Assembly (NCBI GenBank): GCA_027306915.1
Contig: DAHUYW010000007.1
Span: 81,819 to 145,818, forward strand
Length of the DNA stretch: 64,000 nt
Direction: 5' to 3'
Source of the DNA: Spirochaetales bacterium
Lineage (GTDB): Bacteria; Spirochaetota; Spirochaetia; DAHUYW01
Shown here: one piece after another, positions 17,008-27,364 of the stretch
Layout: every line of letters begins with the position of its first letter
Position numbering within the stretch: the stretch's first letter is position 1
Notes under the pieces: model-generated
The model's input: the letters and a program-made list of their open reading frames with translations, nothing else
Databases searched by the model: none
Told to the model about the DNA's origin: nothing
Position numbers and translations under genes: made by a program

Positions 17008-18264
17008 GTGAAGAAGATACTTATCATCGACGAGTCTCCGCTTTTTCGGGACTATCTTGCAAAGAAGCTCGTCGAGAAGAAGTTCGACGTGGTCCAGGGC
17101 TTAAACGGTCTCGACGGTGCCATCAAGATGCGCAGGGAGACACCCGATCTCGTCGTCATGGACTACTACCTTACCCGCAAGAACAGCCTTGAGGTGCTCC
17201 AGGAGAAGAAGGAGAATCCGAACGTTTCCGGAAAGCCGGTGATCTTGGTCTCTTCCAAGATCGACAAGGGGAAGCTCGTCGAGCTGAAACCCTACAACAT
17301 CAAAAAGATCTTCATGAAGCCTCTCAAGATCGACGTCCTCCTGAAGTCGGTCGCCGATCTTTTGGGTGAGAGCATCGAGATGGACGACACCCCCTGTATC
17401 ATTGAGGCTCATTTCAACGACGAGATTCTCTTCATCGAGATCGCCCTCGGCCTCAACGTCGAGAAGATCGAGCTCCTCCAGTACAAGATCACAGAGCTCC
17501 TCGATCTTTACCAGGTCCGCGTGCCGAAGGTTCTCCTGATGTTTGCGAACCTCACTCTCAAGGTCGGCGACTCGGGCAAGCTGCAGGCGCTCTTGCGCGC
17601 GGTCATCGACTACGGCGGGGCCAACCCTCGCAATGTGAAAATCCTGACCAACGACGATTTCGTGAAGGGGTATGTCTCCTCGCACGCCGACTTCGCCGGC
17701 ATCGAGGTGGTGAACTCCCTCGAAAAGGCGATGGACTCGCTTCTCATCGCGAAGCCTGAAGGGAGCGGGCGGGATGCAATAGCCCGCGAGCGGCTCTTAA
17801 AAAGCCTCATCCCCAAGTCCGGCAAGGAGGAGACCGTCGAGATGCGCTTCGCCACCGAAGCGGCCTCGCCTCAGGAAAGTCTCGGACAGCTCGGCAAGGA
17901 TGTCATGATCGGAGTCGTCGACGACGACGAGATCATCCGCGAGCTGATAAAGACGGTCTTCGCCGATACGGGGTGGACGATTCGCACCTATGTGAACGGC
18001 AAGGAGTTCGTGAACGATCCGCTCAAGAGCCTTCTTGATCTCATCTTCCTGGACTTGATGATGCCGGAAATGGACGGCTTTCAGGTTCTCGAGCATTTGA
18101 AGCAAGAATCCCTGCGCCTGCCCATCATCATTCTCTCGGCTCTCTCGCAAAAGGAAACGGTCGTGCGAGCCGTGGGCTACGGCGTCTTGAGCTACATGAT
18201 TAAGCCGCTCCGCCCCGAGCGGATCCTCATGAAGGCGGCGGAGATCCTGAAGACCAACTTCTAG
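17008..18264 (+). CDS. Double-receiver response regulator without output domain
   Basis: 418 residues from a GTG at 17008. The N-terminal receiver (about 1-120) has the phospho-acceptor Asp52 in LVVMDYYL and the Lys in FMKPL. A central region of about 160 residues (starting DDTPCIIEAHFNDEILF) is not recognised; it is alpha/beta and could be a dimerisation or protein-binding domain. The C-terminal receiver (about 300-418) has VVDDDE, Asp in IFLDLMMPEMDG, and Lys in SYMIKPL. No DNA-binding or enzymatic output is present, so it probably relays phosphate or binds partners. The next gene is a hybrid kinase in the same frame, making them a likely signalling pair. Confidence 0.85.
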   Translation: MKKILIIDESPLFRDYLAKKLVEKKFDVVQGLNGLDGAIKMRRETPDLVVMDYYLTRKNSLEVLQEKKENPNVSGKPVILVSSKIDKGKLVELKPYNIKKIFMKPLKIDVLLKSVADLLGESIEMDDTPCIIEAHFNDEILFIEIALGLNVEKIELLQYKITELLDLYQVRVPKVLLMFANLTLKVGDSGKLQALLRAVIDYGGANPRNVKILTNDDFVKGYVSSHADFAGIEVVNSLEKAMDSLLIAKPEGSGRDAIARERLLKSLIPKSGKEETVEMRFATEAASPQESLGQLGKDVMIGVVDDDEIIRELIKTVFADTGWTIRTYVNGKEFVNDPLKSLLDLIFLDLMMPEMDGFQVLEHLKQESLRLPIIILSALSQKETVVRAVGYGVLSYMIKPLRPERILMKAAEILKTNF

Positions 18265-18279
18265 CAAGGAGAGCGAGCG

Positions 18280-20886
18280 ACGAACAACCTGGAGATCTAC
18301 CGGAGCATCTTCCGCGACTCGTCGATTGGGGTCGTGCTCTTCGGCAAGAGCGGCGCGATTCTCCTTACGAACGGCGCCTTTCGCCGCATGGTCGGCAGGA
18401 GCGAGGCCGGGCTTGCGAACAGCCCGTTCCTCGAGCTTATCCACACGGATGATCGCGATTACTGTCTCCGCGAGCTCTCGCGGCTAACCTCCGGCAAGGC
18501 GCGCCACGCGACCGTCGACGTGCGTTACCTTGGCGGGGAAGAGCGTTCCGGGTGGTGCCGCGTCAACTTCTCGCTCGCGGCGCTCCCGGATCGAAGCGGG
18601 CGATTCATCATCGGGCTCGTCGAGGAGATAAGCCGGCAGAAGGAGAACGAGGAGCGGATAATCGCCTCCAAGGCGGCGGCGGAGCACGCCTTCCGCGAGG
18701 CGCAGGAGGAGCGGGAGGAGGCCGAGCGGGAGCGCCTCGCTTCGCAGAACGCGGCTCAGACGAAGTCCGATTTCCTCGCGAACATGAGCCACGAGATCCG
18801 GACCCCGATCCACACCGTGATCGGAATGGGCGACCTTCTCGCCGAGACTCGCCTGGATGCGGAGCAGCAGGAGTACACTGCCCAGATCCAATTTGCCGCG
18901 GACGTCCTCTTGGGCCTCGTCAACGACATCCTCGACTTTTCGAAGATCGAGGCGGGGAGGCTCGTCCTCGAATCGATCGATTTTGATCTCTACAAGATGG
19001 CAGGAGAGGCGGTGGACCTCGTCGCGCTTGAGGCGCACAAGAAGGGGGTCGAGGTGATTCTCTTCATCGAGAACGACGTGCCCCAGTTCGTCCGCGGCGA
19101 TCCTGTGAGGCTCCGCCAGGTCGTCATCAACCTTTTTAACAACGCGGTGAAGTTCACGCATCAGGGAGAGATAGTCGTCTCGATAATGAAGATCCTCGAG
19201 ACCGAGACAAGCGTGAAGCTCCATCTCTTCGTGAAGGATACCGGAGTCGGGATTCCGACCGACAAGCGCTCGCGTCTCTTCCAGGTCTTCTCCCAGGTGG
19301 ACTCTTCCACGACCCGGAAATACGGAGGTTCGGGCCTCGGCCTTTCGATCTCGAAGAGCCTCGTGGAGCTCATGCAGGGCGAAATTGGTGTGGAAAGCAA
19401 GGAGGGGGTCGGCTCCACCTTCTGGTTCAGCATCGAATTCGGAAAGAGCTCGAGCATGCTCGCCCCCGCGTGGGATGTCCCCGACCTGCTTGCGGGAACG
19501 AAGGCGCTCGTCGTGGATGACATACCTTCGGCGCGAATCGTGGTCTCGCGCTACCTGCAGGGATGGGGCTGCAGGGTCCACCAGGTCGAGAGCGGGATCG
19601 ATGCGCTTTCGGCGATGAGGGAGGCCGCCGCCGCGGGCGAGCCCTACGGCCTCTGTCTCATCGACCTGCTCATGCCAGGGATGGACGGCTGGCAACTCGC
19701 AAGCGAGATCCACGCCGACAAGCGGATACACGGAGCAAAGCTTCTTCTCCTGAGCCCGGCAGGAAAGAGCGGCGAGGAGGCCAAGATGAAGCTCCTCGGC
19801 TGGTACAACGGCTACCTGAGCAAGCCCGTGAAGAAGGGGCTCCTCTTCGACACCCTCCGGCGGGTGTACAGTGACAAGGTTGATCTTGAATCGGTAGAGG
19901 AGCTTGCGCCGATCGAATCGGTGGAAGAGCGCAGGGCGGCGGAGAAGGACGCGGCGACCGCTCTCGCGAGCCCGCGGGCGCTTGCGGGCCGAAGCTATCG
20001 TGAGCCGGATGATGGAGCGCGACCGGCGGCCGCAGCGGGGCTCCCTGAGTGGGAGGGGTCCGAGTCCCCACCGGTGCGCCTCCTGGTCGCAGAGGATCAC
20101 GAGGTGAACCGCCACCTCTTTCAGACGATCCTTTCGAGCATGGGCTTTGTGGTCGAGCTCGCGGCGAACGGCCGCGAAGCTGTCGAGGCGGTGACGGCGA
20201 GGCCTATCGGGTTCTTCGGGCTCATCTTCATGGACGTGCAGATGCCCGAGATGAACGGCTACGAGGCGGCGGCGAAGATCAGGGAGGCAGGCATTGCCAC
20301 CCCCATCGTCGCGGTTACCGCAAGCGTCACCGAGAGCGAGCAGGAGCGATGTCGCAAGGCGGGGATGTCCGATTTTCTCGGGAAGCCCTTCAAGAAGCGC
20401 GATCTGATGCCGGTGCTGGAGCAGTGGCTCGGGGCTCCCGCAGCGTCCGGGTTGCCTTCAGGCGATGCGGGCAGCGCAGCTCCTCCTGTCCCTCCAAACG
20501 GAAACGGCCATCCCTCCAAACGGGTTACGGAGCTTTCGCACGTCGACCCGGCGGTCTTCGATTTTCGCGAGGCGGTCGCGACCTTCATGGGAAAGTCCGA
20601 GGTGGTCGATCGCATGATCCATTCCTTCCTGGAGAAGGTGGAGGGTCAGCTCCCGAAGATTCGAAGCGCCATCGCGACGGGCGACTTCAAGGCGGCGAAG
20701 GCCGAGTCCCATTCGATCAAGGGAAGCGGATGGAATCTGCAGATTCGTCGCCTCGGAGATGCGGCGGCAAAGGTCGAAGCTGCTGCGGCCGACGGGAACT
20801 CCGCCGCCGCCAGCCGCGCCCTTCGAAGCCTCGAGGCCGCCTTCGCGGAGCTCAAGGCTGCCGTGGGCGGTCCTCTGCCGGTGTAA
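18280..20886 (+). CDS. Hybrid histidine kinase: PAS-HisKA-HATPase-REC-REC-HPt
   Basis: About 868 residues if translation begins at the ACG at 18280. No ATG, GTG or TTG lies between the preceding stop (18262-18264) and the GTG at 18334, yet PAS-like sequence ([20 protein letters not shown]) begins before that GTG, and AAGGAG at 18266-18271 is well spaced for 18280. A GTG start at 18334 would cut off the first PAS strand. Domains: PAS (1-120), coiled coil, HisKA with the His in NMSHEIRTP, HATPase ([23 protein letters not shown]), receiver 1 ([13 protein letters not shown]), receiver 2 ([13 protein letters not shown]) and a C-terminal HPt with the His in [11 protein letters not shown]. It lacks membrane segments, so it is a cytoplasmic sensor. 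Confidence 0.88.
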   Translation, partial: TNNLEIYRSIFRDSSIGVVLFGKSGAILLTNGAFRRMVGRSEAGLANSPFLELIHTDDRDYCLRELSRLTSGKARHATVDVRYLGGEERSGWCRVNFSLAALPDRSGRFIIGLVEEISRQKENEERIIASKAAAEHAFREAQEEREEAERERLASQNAAQTKSDFLANMSHEIRTPIHTVIGMGDLLAETRLDAEQQEYTAQIQFAADVLLGLVNDILDFSKIEAGRLVLESIDFDLYKMAGEAVDLVALEAHKKGVEVILFIENDVPQFVRGDPVRLRQVVINLFNNAVKFTHQGEIVVSIMKILETETSVKLHLFVKDTGVGIPTDKRSRLFQVFSQVDSSTTRKYGGSGLGLSISKSLVELMQGEIGVESKEGVGSTFWFSIEFGKSSSMLAPAWDVPDLLAGTKALVVDDIPSARIVVSRYLQGWGCRVHQVESGIDALSAMREAAAAGEPYGLCLIDLLMPGMDGWQLASEIHADKRIHGAKLLLLSPAGKSGEEAKMKLLGWYNGYLSKPVKKGLLFDTLRRVYSDKVDLESVEELAPIESVEERRAAEKDAATALASPRALAGRSYREPDDGARPAAAAGLPEWEGSESPPVRLLVAEDHEVNRHLFQTILSSMGFVVELAANGREAVEAVTARPIGFFGLIFMDVQMPEMNGYEAAAKIREAGIATPIVAVTASVTESEQERCRKAGMSDFLGKPFKKRDLMPVLEQWLGAPAASGLPSGDAGSAAPPVPPNGNGHPSKRVTELSHVDPAVFDFREAVATFMGKSEVVDRMIHSFLEKVEGQLPKIRSAIATGDFKAAKAESHSIKGSGWNLQIRRLGDAAAKVEAAAADGNSAAASRALRSLEAAFAELKAAVGGPLPV

Positions 20887-20897
20887 GGGCTGGGCGA

Positions 20898-21257
20898 CTA
20901 CTCGACGGGGGATCTCCTGGCGAGGGGCATGCGGCCGCGGTAGCCCTCTTCAATTCGGTGGAACCACGCGAGCTCGCTCTCGTCGCTGCGCCAGCAGAGA
21001 AAGACCGTCTCTCCGTCGATGATCGAGGGAAAGTCGACCAGGCCGACCGAAAAGCTCCAGTCCTTGTAGAAGCACCCCATCTCCTCAAGCTCGAGAAGAT
21101 GCTCTTGCAGCTCCTCCTGGAGGCGCGGGAGCGCCCTGTCACCCCCCTCGCAGGCGTGGATCTTGCGCGCCGTCTCCAGAATGTCGGCCACGATCTGTCG
21201 TACCAGAGGCAGAGCGCGCTCCGCCTCTTCACGCGTGAAAATCCGCTTGAGATCCAT
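20898..21257 (-). CDS. DUF2203 family protein
   Basis: 119 residues from the ATG at 21257. The pattern is that of the DUF2203 family: FTREEAERALPLVRQIVADI at the N-terminus, a helical middle, then the highly conserved MGCFYKDWSFSVGLVDFPSI and GETVFLCWRSDESELAWFHRIEEGYRGR. The function of this family is unknown. It is mostly two long helices followed by a small sheet. It converges with the hybrid kinase gene and lies downstream of the LEA-like lipoprotein gene, possibly in one transcript. Confidence 0.82.
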   Translation of the reverse strand: MDLKRIFTREEAERALPLVRQIVADILETARKIHACEGGDRALPRLQEELQEHLLELEEMGCFYKDWSFSVGLVDFPSIIDGETVFLCWRSDESELAWFHRIEEGYRGRMPLARRSPVE

Positions 21258-21312
21258 GTACCGGGCGATTTTCGGCGTCGCGGAAGGGATCGTCAAGAGG
21301 GGCGCCCGCTCG

Positions 21313-22137
21313 TTACTGAGCCTGCCCCTGGAGCTCCAGCGGGATGAACACCCAGCCGTAGGGTGTCCCGCAGGTGATGGTTCCGCCGAGGGTAAAGGAA
21401 ACCGCCTGAGCCTGGATGGCATTCAGAATCATGCTGAGCGTCTTGCCGGTAGAGTTCTCCATCTGAAGGGTTACCGTCGCCGTCTCGCCAGGCTGAATCT
21501 CGGTAGACCTCTCGGTGTGGAGAAGGCGGTACCTCTCCTGGTTGAGCACGAGGAAGGTGTCGACCCGATCGACGGAGATGGGGAAGTCGTTCGTGTTCTT
21601 GACGTTGAGCCTTACCCTAAAGAGATCTTGGGTAGGAAGTCCAACCGCGCCCGCGAAGCTCACCAAAGGGATCCGGGGAATCGGCAGCTCGATGGTTCGG
21701 GTGAATGCGATAGGCTGGAAGGTGGAGGCCGCGGACGGATAGACCACCCCGTCGAAGGTCACCTTGAGCTTCCCCTCGGCAAGGAGATTCGGCGCCTGGT
21801 TAAGGATGTCCTTCATTGAAATCTGGAACGGGAAGGTGACCGTCTCGTCGCCATTTCCGTCCATGCGCTTGAGGTCGGCGAACGTCGAGGTAAAAAGCTG
21901 CTTATCGAAAAGCGCACTGCCGTAGTCGACCTTTTCCAGCTCGAGCGATTTGCGCATGTTGTTGTGGACGACGATCCTTGCCTCGAACTTGACAACGTCC
22001 GGCGTTATCACCGTGGAAACAAACCGAGAGACCCTCACGGTCGGAGGCACAGGGGTCTCCGGGCCTTGGCTCGCGCACGCGGCAAGCAACCCGAGCAGGG
22101 CGGCTCCCGCGAGAAGCAGGCGAATTGGCTTGAACAT
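21313..22137 (-). CDS. LEA type 2 (WHy-like) lipoprotein
   Basis: 274 residues with a lipoprotein signal MFKPIRLLLAGAALLGLLAAC, Cys21 being the acylation site. The mature part contains two tandem beta-sandwich repeats of LEA14/WHy style: VKFEARIVVHNNMRKSLELEKVDYGSALFD and, about 120 residues later, FRVRLNVKNTNDFPISVDRVDTFLVLN. Both show the family theme of NxNxFPixVxxV. Bacterial WHy-domain proteins are linked to envelope stress or desiccation tolerance, but no role can be shown here. Confidence 0.82.
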   Translation of the reverse strand: MFKPIRLLLAGAALLGLLAACASQGPETPVPPTVRVSRFVSTVITPDVVKFEARIVVHNNMRKSLELEKVDYGSALFDKQLFTSTFADLKRMDGNGDETVTFPFQISMKDILNQAPNLLAEGKLKVTFDGVVYPSAASTFQPIAFTRTIELPIPRIPLVSFAGAVGLPTQDLFRVRLNVKNTNDFPISVDRVDTFLVLNQERYRLLHTERSTEIQPGETATVTLQMENSTGKTLSMILNAIQAQAVSFTLGGTITCGTPYGWVFIPLELQGQAQ

Positions 22138-22205
22138 GGTGTCCTCCCGCGTGCATTGTAGCTGCCGCCTCCCTCCCGGTCAAGGAAAAGGATTTGCCGT
22201 TATCT

Positions 22206-23108
22206 TCAGGCGGTAAGCCTCCCGCTTCGCCCCGGCAGGCGGTCGGAGAGGTAGCGCAGCCCGCTCATGCGCTCGCTCAATTCCCAGAGCCGGCGGGCCG
22301 CATCCTCGTCGCAGGAGCGTTTGGAGGAGGGCCTGGGCTCGTCCATGTACCAATAGCGTCCAGTCTGGCCGGCGATGAGCGGGTTAGCTGCCAGGAAGGC
22401 GATCGATGCCGCGGACTGCACCGGACTGATGCCGCGCCGCGCCCGCCAGCGCCAGAATCGGCGGATGAGCGGTCCGGTCGATTTCTCGCCGATCCTGGTG
22501 TTGACGAGCCCGGGGTCGGCGGCGAAGGTCGCGATGGAGGCCTCGCGGCTCTTTGCGGGATAGGCAGCCAGCCGCCGCGCGAGCTCGCGGGTAAATAGGA
22601 CCGTGGCAAGCTTAGACTGGGCATAGGCCGAAAGGCCATTGTATCCTCGGCGCATCCCGACGTCCCGCCAGTGAATTCGGCCGAGGGTGTGGGTATCGGA
22701 GCTGATCGTGATGATGCGGGCGCCGGGCGCAAGGTGGGGAAGGAGAAGCCCGGTGAGCAGGAAGGCGGCGAGATAGTTCACGGCGAATTGGAGCTCGATG
22801 CCGTCGACGCTCTCCCTTCGCTTCCACGTAAAGAGGCCTGCGTTGTTGACGAGGACGTCGATCGGAGCTTCCCGGGCCGCCATCCTCTGGGCGAGCGCCC
22901 TCACCTCTTCCAGCGACGAGAAGTCGGCAACCTCGGTTTCGACCAGGCCGCCCGCCGTCGAGCTCCGTATCCGAATCGCGGCCTCGGCGCATCGGCCGGG
23001 ATCCCTGCCGACGCCGATGACCCGCGCCCCGAGGGAGGCGAGGCTACAAGCGACCTCGAGGCCGATGCCTGAGGTTGCCCCCGTGACGACACACACCTTA
23101 CCGTTCAT
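22206..23108 (-). CDS. Short-chain dehydrogenase/reductase (retinol-dehydrogenase-like)
   Basis: 300 residues from the ATG at 23108, which has GAGGAG eight bases upstream; an earlier ATG at 23129 is less well placed. The nucleotide-binding motif VCVVTGATSGIGLEVA is at the start, LVNNAGLFTW near residue 85, the catalytic Ser-Tyr-Lys set is IITISSD and LSAYAQSKLATVL. The TGxxxGIG form and length fit the classical/retinol-dehydrogenase-like SDRs that use NADP. Substrate unknown. The C-terminal part (YWYMDEPRPSS) resembles plant/bacterial WW-oxidoreductase-like members. Confidence 0.9.
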   Translation of the reverse strand: MNGKVCVVTGATSGIGLEVACSLASLGARVIGVGRDPGRCAEAAIRIRSSTAGGLVETEVADFSSLEEVRALAQRMAAREAPIDVLVNNAGLFTWKRRESVDGIELQFAVNYLAAFLLTGLLLPHLAPGARIITISSDTHTLGRIHWRDVGMRRGYNGLSAYAQSKLATVLFTRELARRLAAYPAKSREASIATFAADPGLVNTRIGEKSTGPLIRRFWRWRARRGISPVQSAASIAFLAANPLIAGQTGRYWYMDEPRPSSKRSCDEDAARRLWELSERMSGLRYLSDRLPGRSGRLTA

Positions 23109-23260
23109 GGACGTGCTCTCCTCACCCATATTGTATCCCGCATGTGTCGCGCGTACCCGCGCGTTTTGAGGTCGCGCGGAAGGTAGACGGGGCCTTCATC
23201 CGCGGCGCTGTTTACACGACGCAAGCGCGCGGGTAAGCTCACTGCTCGAAGAGGCGACCA

Positions 23261-24016
23261 ATGCAGATCGAAGTGTTTTCAACGAAAGACGAGGCGGGAA
23301 CCGCGGCGGCCGAGCGCGGGGCGGCCATTCTCAAGAGCGCCCTGGCGGATGCCGCCGCCCGAGGCGCGAATAAGCCCGCGCGATTCATCGCTGCCACGGG
23401 CGCCTCTCAGTTCGGGATGCTCGATCGCCTGACTGTCGCCGCCGGGATCGACTGGGCGCGCACCGAGATGTTTCACCTCGACGAGTACGTCGGCATAGGC
23501 GCCGATCATCCCGCGAGCTTCCGCCGCTACCTCCTCGAGAGGCTGATCGGCCGGGTGCGTCCCGGCAGGGTGCACCTCATCGAGGGCGACAGCCCTGATC
23601 CCGAGGCCGAGGCGCGCAGGCTTGGCCGGCTTATCGCCGAGGCGCCGGTCGATGTCGCGTTTGTCGGCATCGGGGAAAACGGCCACCTTGCCTTCAATGA
23701 TCCTCCCGCAGACTTCGAGACGGAGGAGCCCTACCTGGTCATGCGGCTCGACGAAGCCTGCCGGAAGCAGCAGGTGGGTGAAGGCTGGTTCGCCTCGGTC
23801 GCAGAGGTGCCCGCCCGGGCCATCTCCATGTCGATTCGCCAGATCATGAAGGCGCGCGCGATTATCTGCACCGTTCCCGACAGGCGGAAGGCCGAGGCGG
23901 TGCGGGCCTGCCTCGCCGAGGGCGCTCCGGTGAGTCCCCTCCATCCTGCCTCGATCCTGAAGCGTCACCCGAACGCCTTCATCTTCCTCGACCGCGACTC
24001 GGCGGCGCTCCTGTAG
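23261..24016 (+). CDS. Glucosamine-6-phosphate deaminase/isomerase family protein
   Basis: 251 residues. Motifs of the NagB family: [21 protein letters not shown], where the DE pair aligns with the catalytic base region, and [22 protein letters not shown], containing the catalytic His. Compared with classical NagB (GHIAFNEP) this has GHLAFNDPP, the form seen in a common sub-family annotated as glucosamine-6-phosphate isomerase. It would convert glucosamine-6-phosphate to fructose-6-phosphate and ammonia. It stands alone, divergent from the SDR gene. Assigning it as nagB proper is not certain. Confidence 0.8.
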   Translation: MQIEVFSTKDEAGTAAAERGAAILKSALADAAARGANKPARFIAATGASQFGMLDRLTVAAGIDWARTEMFHLDEYVGIGADHPASFRRYLLERLIGRVRPGRVHLIEGDSPDPEAEARRLGRLIAEAPVDVAFVGIGENGHLAFNDPPADFETEEPYLVMRLDEACRKQQVGEGWFASVAEVPARAISMSIRQIMKARAIICTVPDRRKAEAVRACLAEGAPVSPLHPASILKRHPNAFIFLDRDSAALL

Positions 24017-24314
24017 ATAAGGCATTGCGCGCAAACGGCACCGCCCCGGCGGAGGCTCGCGCAGCTAACGCACCCGCTTCCCTGCCGGACTCACCGCCGT
24101 GCATCTCGTCTTCGGGATCCAAGGCGTCGACCTTCTTGCCGGACCCGCCGCCTTGACTTTCAAAATCCACGATATTAGGTTGTATGCGAAAGTCTTAGCA
24201 GCGCAGTAGGAAACTAGATCCCTGCAATGAACAGGCAGACGCGAGGGCTCGTGCGTCAAGCGGCCCAGCCATCCATCCCGCATAGGCGGCCCATACTCTG
24301 CATCGAGGCTCAGC
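24017..24314. other. Intergenic region upstream of hemA; weak promoter-like boxes
   Basis: About 300 bases without a supported gene. A good -35-like TTGACT at 24153-24158 is followed 17 bases later by a poor -10 (TAGGTT, 24176-24181); this is the best candidate for the heme operon promoter, at low confidence. The first half can be read as a short minus-strand frame but its composition is not convincing. Confidence 0.3.
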
Positions 24315-25637
24315 GTGCCCTCCGGTGAGATGCCGATTGCGTGCGTCGGTCTGAGCTACCGGAGCGCTTCGGTGGAGCTGCTCGAGAACGTCTCAGTCTC
24401 CGCCGACGCGCTGCCTGAGGTCTTGACCGAGCTCTCCGGTGAGCCGGGCGGAGAACATGCCGAGCTGGTGGTGCTTTCGACCTGCAACCGCGTGGAGATC
24501 TACGGAGCGCGACCCGGCCTCGCCGAGCGCGGGAGGGCCTACTTCTCGCACCGCAGCGGACTTCCCCCCTCGACGATCGAGCCCACGCTCCACCTGTTTA
24601 CCGGCCGTGAGGCGGCAGAGCACCTTCTTCGGGTGGCGTGCGGCCTCGATTCCCTGGTCGTCGGCGAGTCGCAGATCCTCGGACAGGTCGAAAGCGCCTA
24701 CGCGGCGGCTCAACGGGCCGGATGCGCGGGGCCGGTCATGGCCGCGCTCTTTCAGACCGCCATTCGATGCGGAAAGCGGATTCGCAACGAGACCGCGATC
24801 GGGCGGAGCGCCGAGAATATCAGCTCGGCTGCGGTCCATCTCGCGGAGAGCTACGTCGGAGATCTCGGGGAGGCGCGGGTCCTCGTCGTCGGAAGCGGGG
24901 AGATGGGGCGGCTTGCCCTGCGCACCCTTCGCAATCGCGGCGCCCAACGGATCGATCTCGTCAACCGCCACTTCGAGCATGCTGCGAAGGTTGCGCGGCG
25001 ATGGGGAGCGAAGGCTCACCTCTTCCAGAACCTGCCCTGCCTCCTTGAGGCGAGCGACGTTGTCGTCAGCTCGACGAGCGCTCCTCGGCCCATCATCACC
25101 GCCGAGATGGTGCGGGCGGCAATGGCCGAGCGGCAGGGGCGGCCGCTGGTCCTCATCGACATCGCCGTCCCGCGGGATATCGACCCGGAATCGAGCGCCA
25201 TTGAGGGCGTCCATCTTTTTGACGTCGACGCGCTCAAGTCGCTCGACACCGCGCGGGACGGGGCGACCATCGCTGAGATCCCGGTTGTGGAGCGGATCAT
25301 CGTAGAAGAGCTTGCCGAGGTCCAGGTGAAGATGGCGGAGATCTCGCTGCGGCCGGTCATCGCCGAGCTCTGGCTGCGAGCCGGGAAAATCCAGGACGAG
25401 GTTCTCGCGCACACTCGCTCCCGCCTTTCGGAGCTCGACGATGCCGAGTGGGCTCACGTCGTGAATCTCGCGCAAGCGCTCGTGAACAAGCTCTTGCACG
25501 CCCCGGCGACCCGACTGCGCATCGAAGCGGCAAACGGCCATGCCTTCGACTATGCAGAGGCGCTGCGCTACCTCTTCGATCTTCGCGCTCCCGGAGCTGT
25601 GCGGGAGCCCCCCGGTGACAAGGCCGAAGGACAATGA
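24315..25637 (+). CDS. hemA: Glutamyl-tRNA reductase
   Basis: 440 residues from a GTG at 24315; an ATG at 24330 is an alternative and would remove only five residues. It reduces glutamyl-tRNA to glutamate-1-semialdehyde, the first step of C5 heme synthesis. The catalytic Cys57 is in VVLSTCNRVEIYG, followed by the GLDSLVVGESQILGQV signature. The NADPH-binding domain has VLVVGSGEMGRLALRTL, and the C-terminal dimerisation domain follows. It is the first gene of the heme operon, overlapping the next start by ATGA. Confidence 0.95.
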   Translation: MPSGEMPIACVGLSYRSASVELLENVSVSADALPEVLTELSGEPGGEHAELVVLSTCNRVEIYGARPGLAERGRAYFSHRSGLPPSTIEPTLHLFTGREAAEHLLRVACGLDSLVVGESQILGQVESAYAAAQRAGCAGPVMAALFQTAIRCGKRIRNETAIGRSAENISSAAVHLAESYVGDLGEARVLVVGSGEMGRLALRTLRNRGAQRIDLVNRHFEHAAKVARRWGAKAHLFQNLPCLLEASDVVVSSTSAPRPIITAEMVRAAMAERQGRPLVLIDIAVPRDIDPESSAIEGVHLFDVDALKSLDTARDGATIAEIPVVERIIVEELAEVQVKMAEISLRPVIAELWLRAGKIQDEVLAHTRSRLSELDDAEWAHVVNLAQALVNKLLHAPATRLRIEAANGHAFDYAEALRYLFDLRAPGAVREPPGDKAEGQ

Positions 25638-27364
25638 CCGTCCGGGTCGGAACCCGCTCATCGAAGCTTGCCCTCTGGCAGGCCGAGCTCGTGATCGGCC
25701 GGCTGCGCGAGGCGCACGGCGGGTTGGAGTGCCGCGTCGTTGCCTTTTCCACTCAAGGAGACGAGGTGACCGACCGGCCCCTCCCGGAGATCGGGGGAAA
25801 GGGCGTCTTCACGGAACGGATTGAGGAGGCTCTTCGCACGGGCGAGACCGACATCGCCGTGCACTCCTTGAAGGATCTCCCCGTCGACGAGGCCGAAGGT
25901 ACCGAGATCGGTGCAGTCCTGGGCCGGGACGAGGCCCGCGACGCGCTAGTTTCGCGAGGGGGCCTGTGTCTCGATCGCCTGCCGGTTGGGGCTGTAGTCG
26001 GGACAAGCAGCACGCGCAGGCAAGCACAACTGCTTGCCCTCCGCCCCGACCTGGTTGTGCGCCCCATCCGGGGTAATGTCGAGACGCGCCTTCGCAAGGT
26101 CGAGGAGGGCGAGTACGACGCCGCCCTGCTCGCGGGCGCCGGGCTCGCCCGGCTTGGGCTCTCAGGAAGGGTGAGCGAGTGGCTCGATGTCAGGCTCTTC
26201 TTGCCTGCGCCGGGGCAGGGGGCGGTGGCGGTCCAGTGCCGCGCCGGCGATCGCGCGACGCTGGCTCTCCTGGCTGCGATCGACGAGCCTGAGCTCCGCG
26301 CGGCGACGGAGGCCGAGCGGGGATTCCTGCGGGCGCTCGGCGGCGGGTGCTCGGCGCCGGTCGGGGCGTACGCCACGGTCGGCGGAGCGACGGCCGCCGG
26401 CCGGATCGTCACCCTGCACGCTCGGGTGATTGCGCCGGATGGAAGCCGGACGATCGAGGTCGAGGGAAGCGGAACGGGGGCTCGCGAGGTCGCCGCAAGA
26501 CTTGCCGAGCGAGCCCGCGCGCAGGGGGCGGCTGCTATCCTTCAGGCCGCCGCGCACCCGTCGCCGGCCGCTCTTTCAGGGAGGCGGGTCGTCGTTACCC
26601 GGACTCGCGAGGGGAGCGATGAGCTGTGCGAGCGCCTGGAGGCGCTTGGGGCGACGGCGCTCGCACTCCCACTCATCCGGATCGAGCCGGAGCCGGCGGG
26701 GCTCGCCGTCGAGGAGGCGATCCGCACCCTCTCGACCTTCCAGTGGCTGGTCTTCACGAGCTCAAACGGCGTAGACCACTTTTTCTCCCGCCTCACGGCG
26801 GGGGAAGCGGGGAGCGCGCACGCGCTCTCGTCGCGCCTCAGGGGGGTGAAGATTGCGGCCGTGGGCCAGAAAACCGCCGAGGCGGTCGCGCGATGGGGGC
26901 TTGCCGTGGAAGTGATCCCCGGCGAGGCCACCGGCGCCTCCCTTGCCCGCGAGCTCGGCGGGCGGGTGACCCAATGGCCGGTGCGCATCCTCCTCCCGCG
27001 GGCTCGCGAGGGGGGCGCGGAAATCGTCGAAGGACTGCGCGCGCGAGGTGCCGAGGTGGTTGATCTGCCCGTCTACCGGACCGTCCCCGCGGAGCCGAGC
27101 GGCGCGGAGGCCGCCGCGTTAGAGGAGGGGGCCGACGCCATCCTCTTCGCGAGCGGCTCGGCCGTTCGCGCTTTCGCGGTGCTTGCGGGCAGGGAGCCCA
27201 GGGTTGCCGCGATTGCCGGGAGCGCGGCGATAGTCTGCATCGGGCCTTCGACCGCCGAAGCCGCGCGAGACCTCGGTTACCGCGTCGCGGCGACCGCAGA
27301 GGAGCACACGAGTGACGGGCTTCTCCGATCCCTTGTTGCCTTTTTCGAGGATTATCATGACTAA
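25634..27364 (+). CDS. hemCD: Fused porphobilinogen deaminase-uroporphyrinogen-III synthase
   Basis: 576 residues carrying two enzymes. Residues 1-310 are Hem[33 protein letters not shown] and the dipyrromethane-cofactor Cys239 in [13 protein letters not shown]. From about residue 315 a complete HemD follows: [34 protein letters not shown], and [12 protein letters not shown]. One protein would thus turn porphobilinogen into hydroxymethylbilane and then uroporphyrinogen III. Such fusions are known in some lineages, including Leptospira-type clusters. It overlaps hemA by 4 bases and hemB by 8. Confidence 0.93.
   Translation: MTVRVGTRSSKLALWQAELVIGRLREAHGGLECRVVAFSTQGDEVTDRPLPEIGGKGVFTERIEEALRTGETDIAVHSLKDLPVDEAEGTEIGAVLGRDEARDALVSRGGLCLDRLPVGAVVGTSSTRRQAQLLALRPDLVVRPIRGNVETRLRKVEEGEYDAALLAGAGLARLGLSGRVSEWLDVRLFLPAPGQGAVAVQCRAGDRATLALLAAIDEPELRAATEAERGFLRALGGGCSAPVGAYATVGGATAAGRIVTLHARVIAPDGSRTIEVEGSGTGAREVAARLAERARAQGAAAILQAAAHPSPAALSGRRVVVTRTREGSDELCERLEALGATALALPLIRIEPEPAGLAVEEAIRTLSTFQWLVFTSSNGVDHFFSRLTAGEAGSAHALSSRLRGVKIAAVGQKTAEAVARWGLAVEVIPGEATGASLARELGGRVTQWPVRILLPRAREGGAEIVEGLRARGAEVVDLPVYRTVPAEPSGAEAAALEEGADAILFASGSAVRAFAVLAGREPRVAAIAGSAAIVCIGPSTAEAARDLGYRVAATAEEHTSDGLLRSLVAFFEDYHD

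Noticed and set aside
23979..24170. Short minus-strand frame between nagB-like gene and hemA
   Set aside because: Overlaps the 3' end of the nagB-like gene, has no ribosome site and no recognisable homology.
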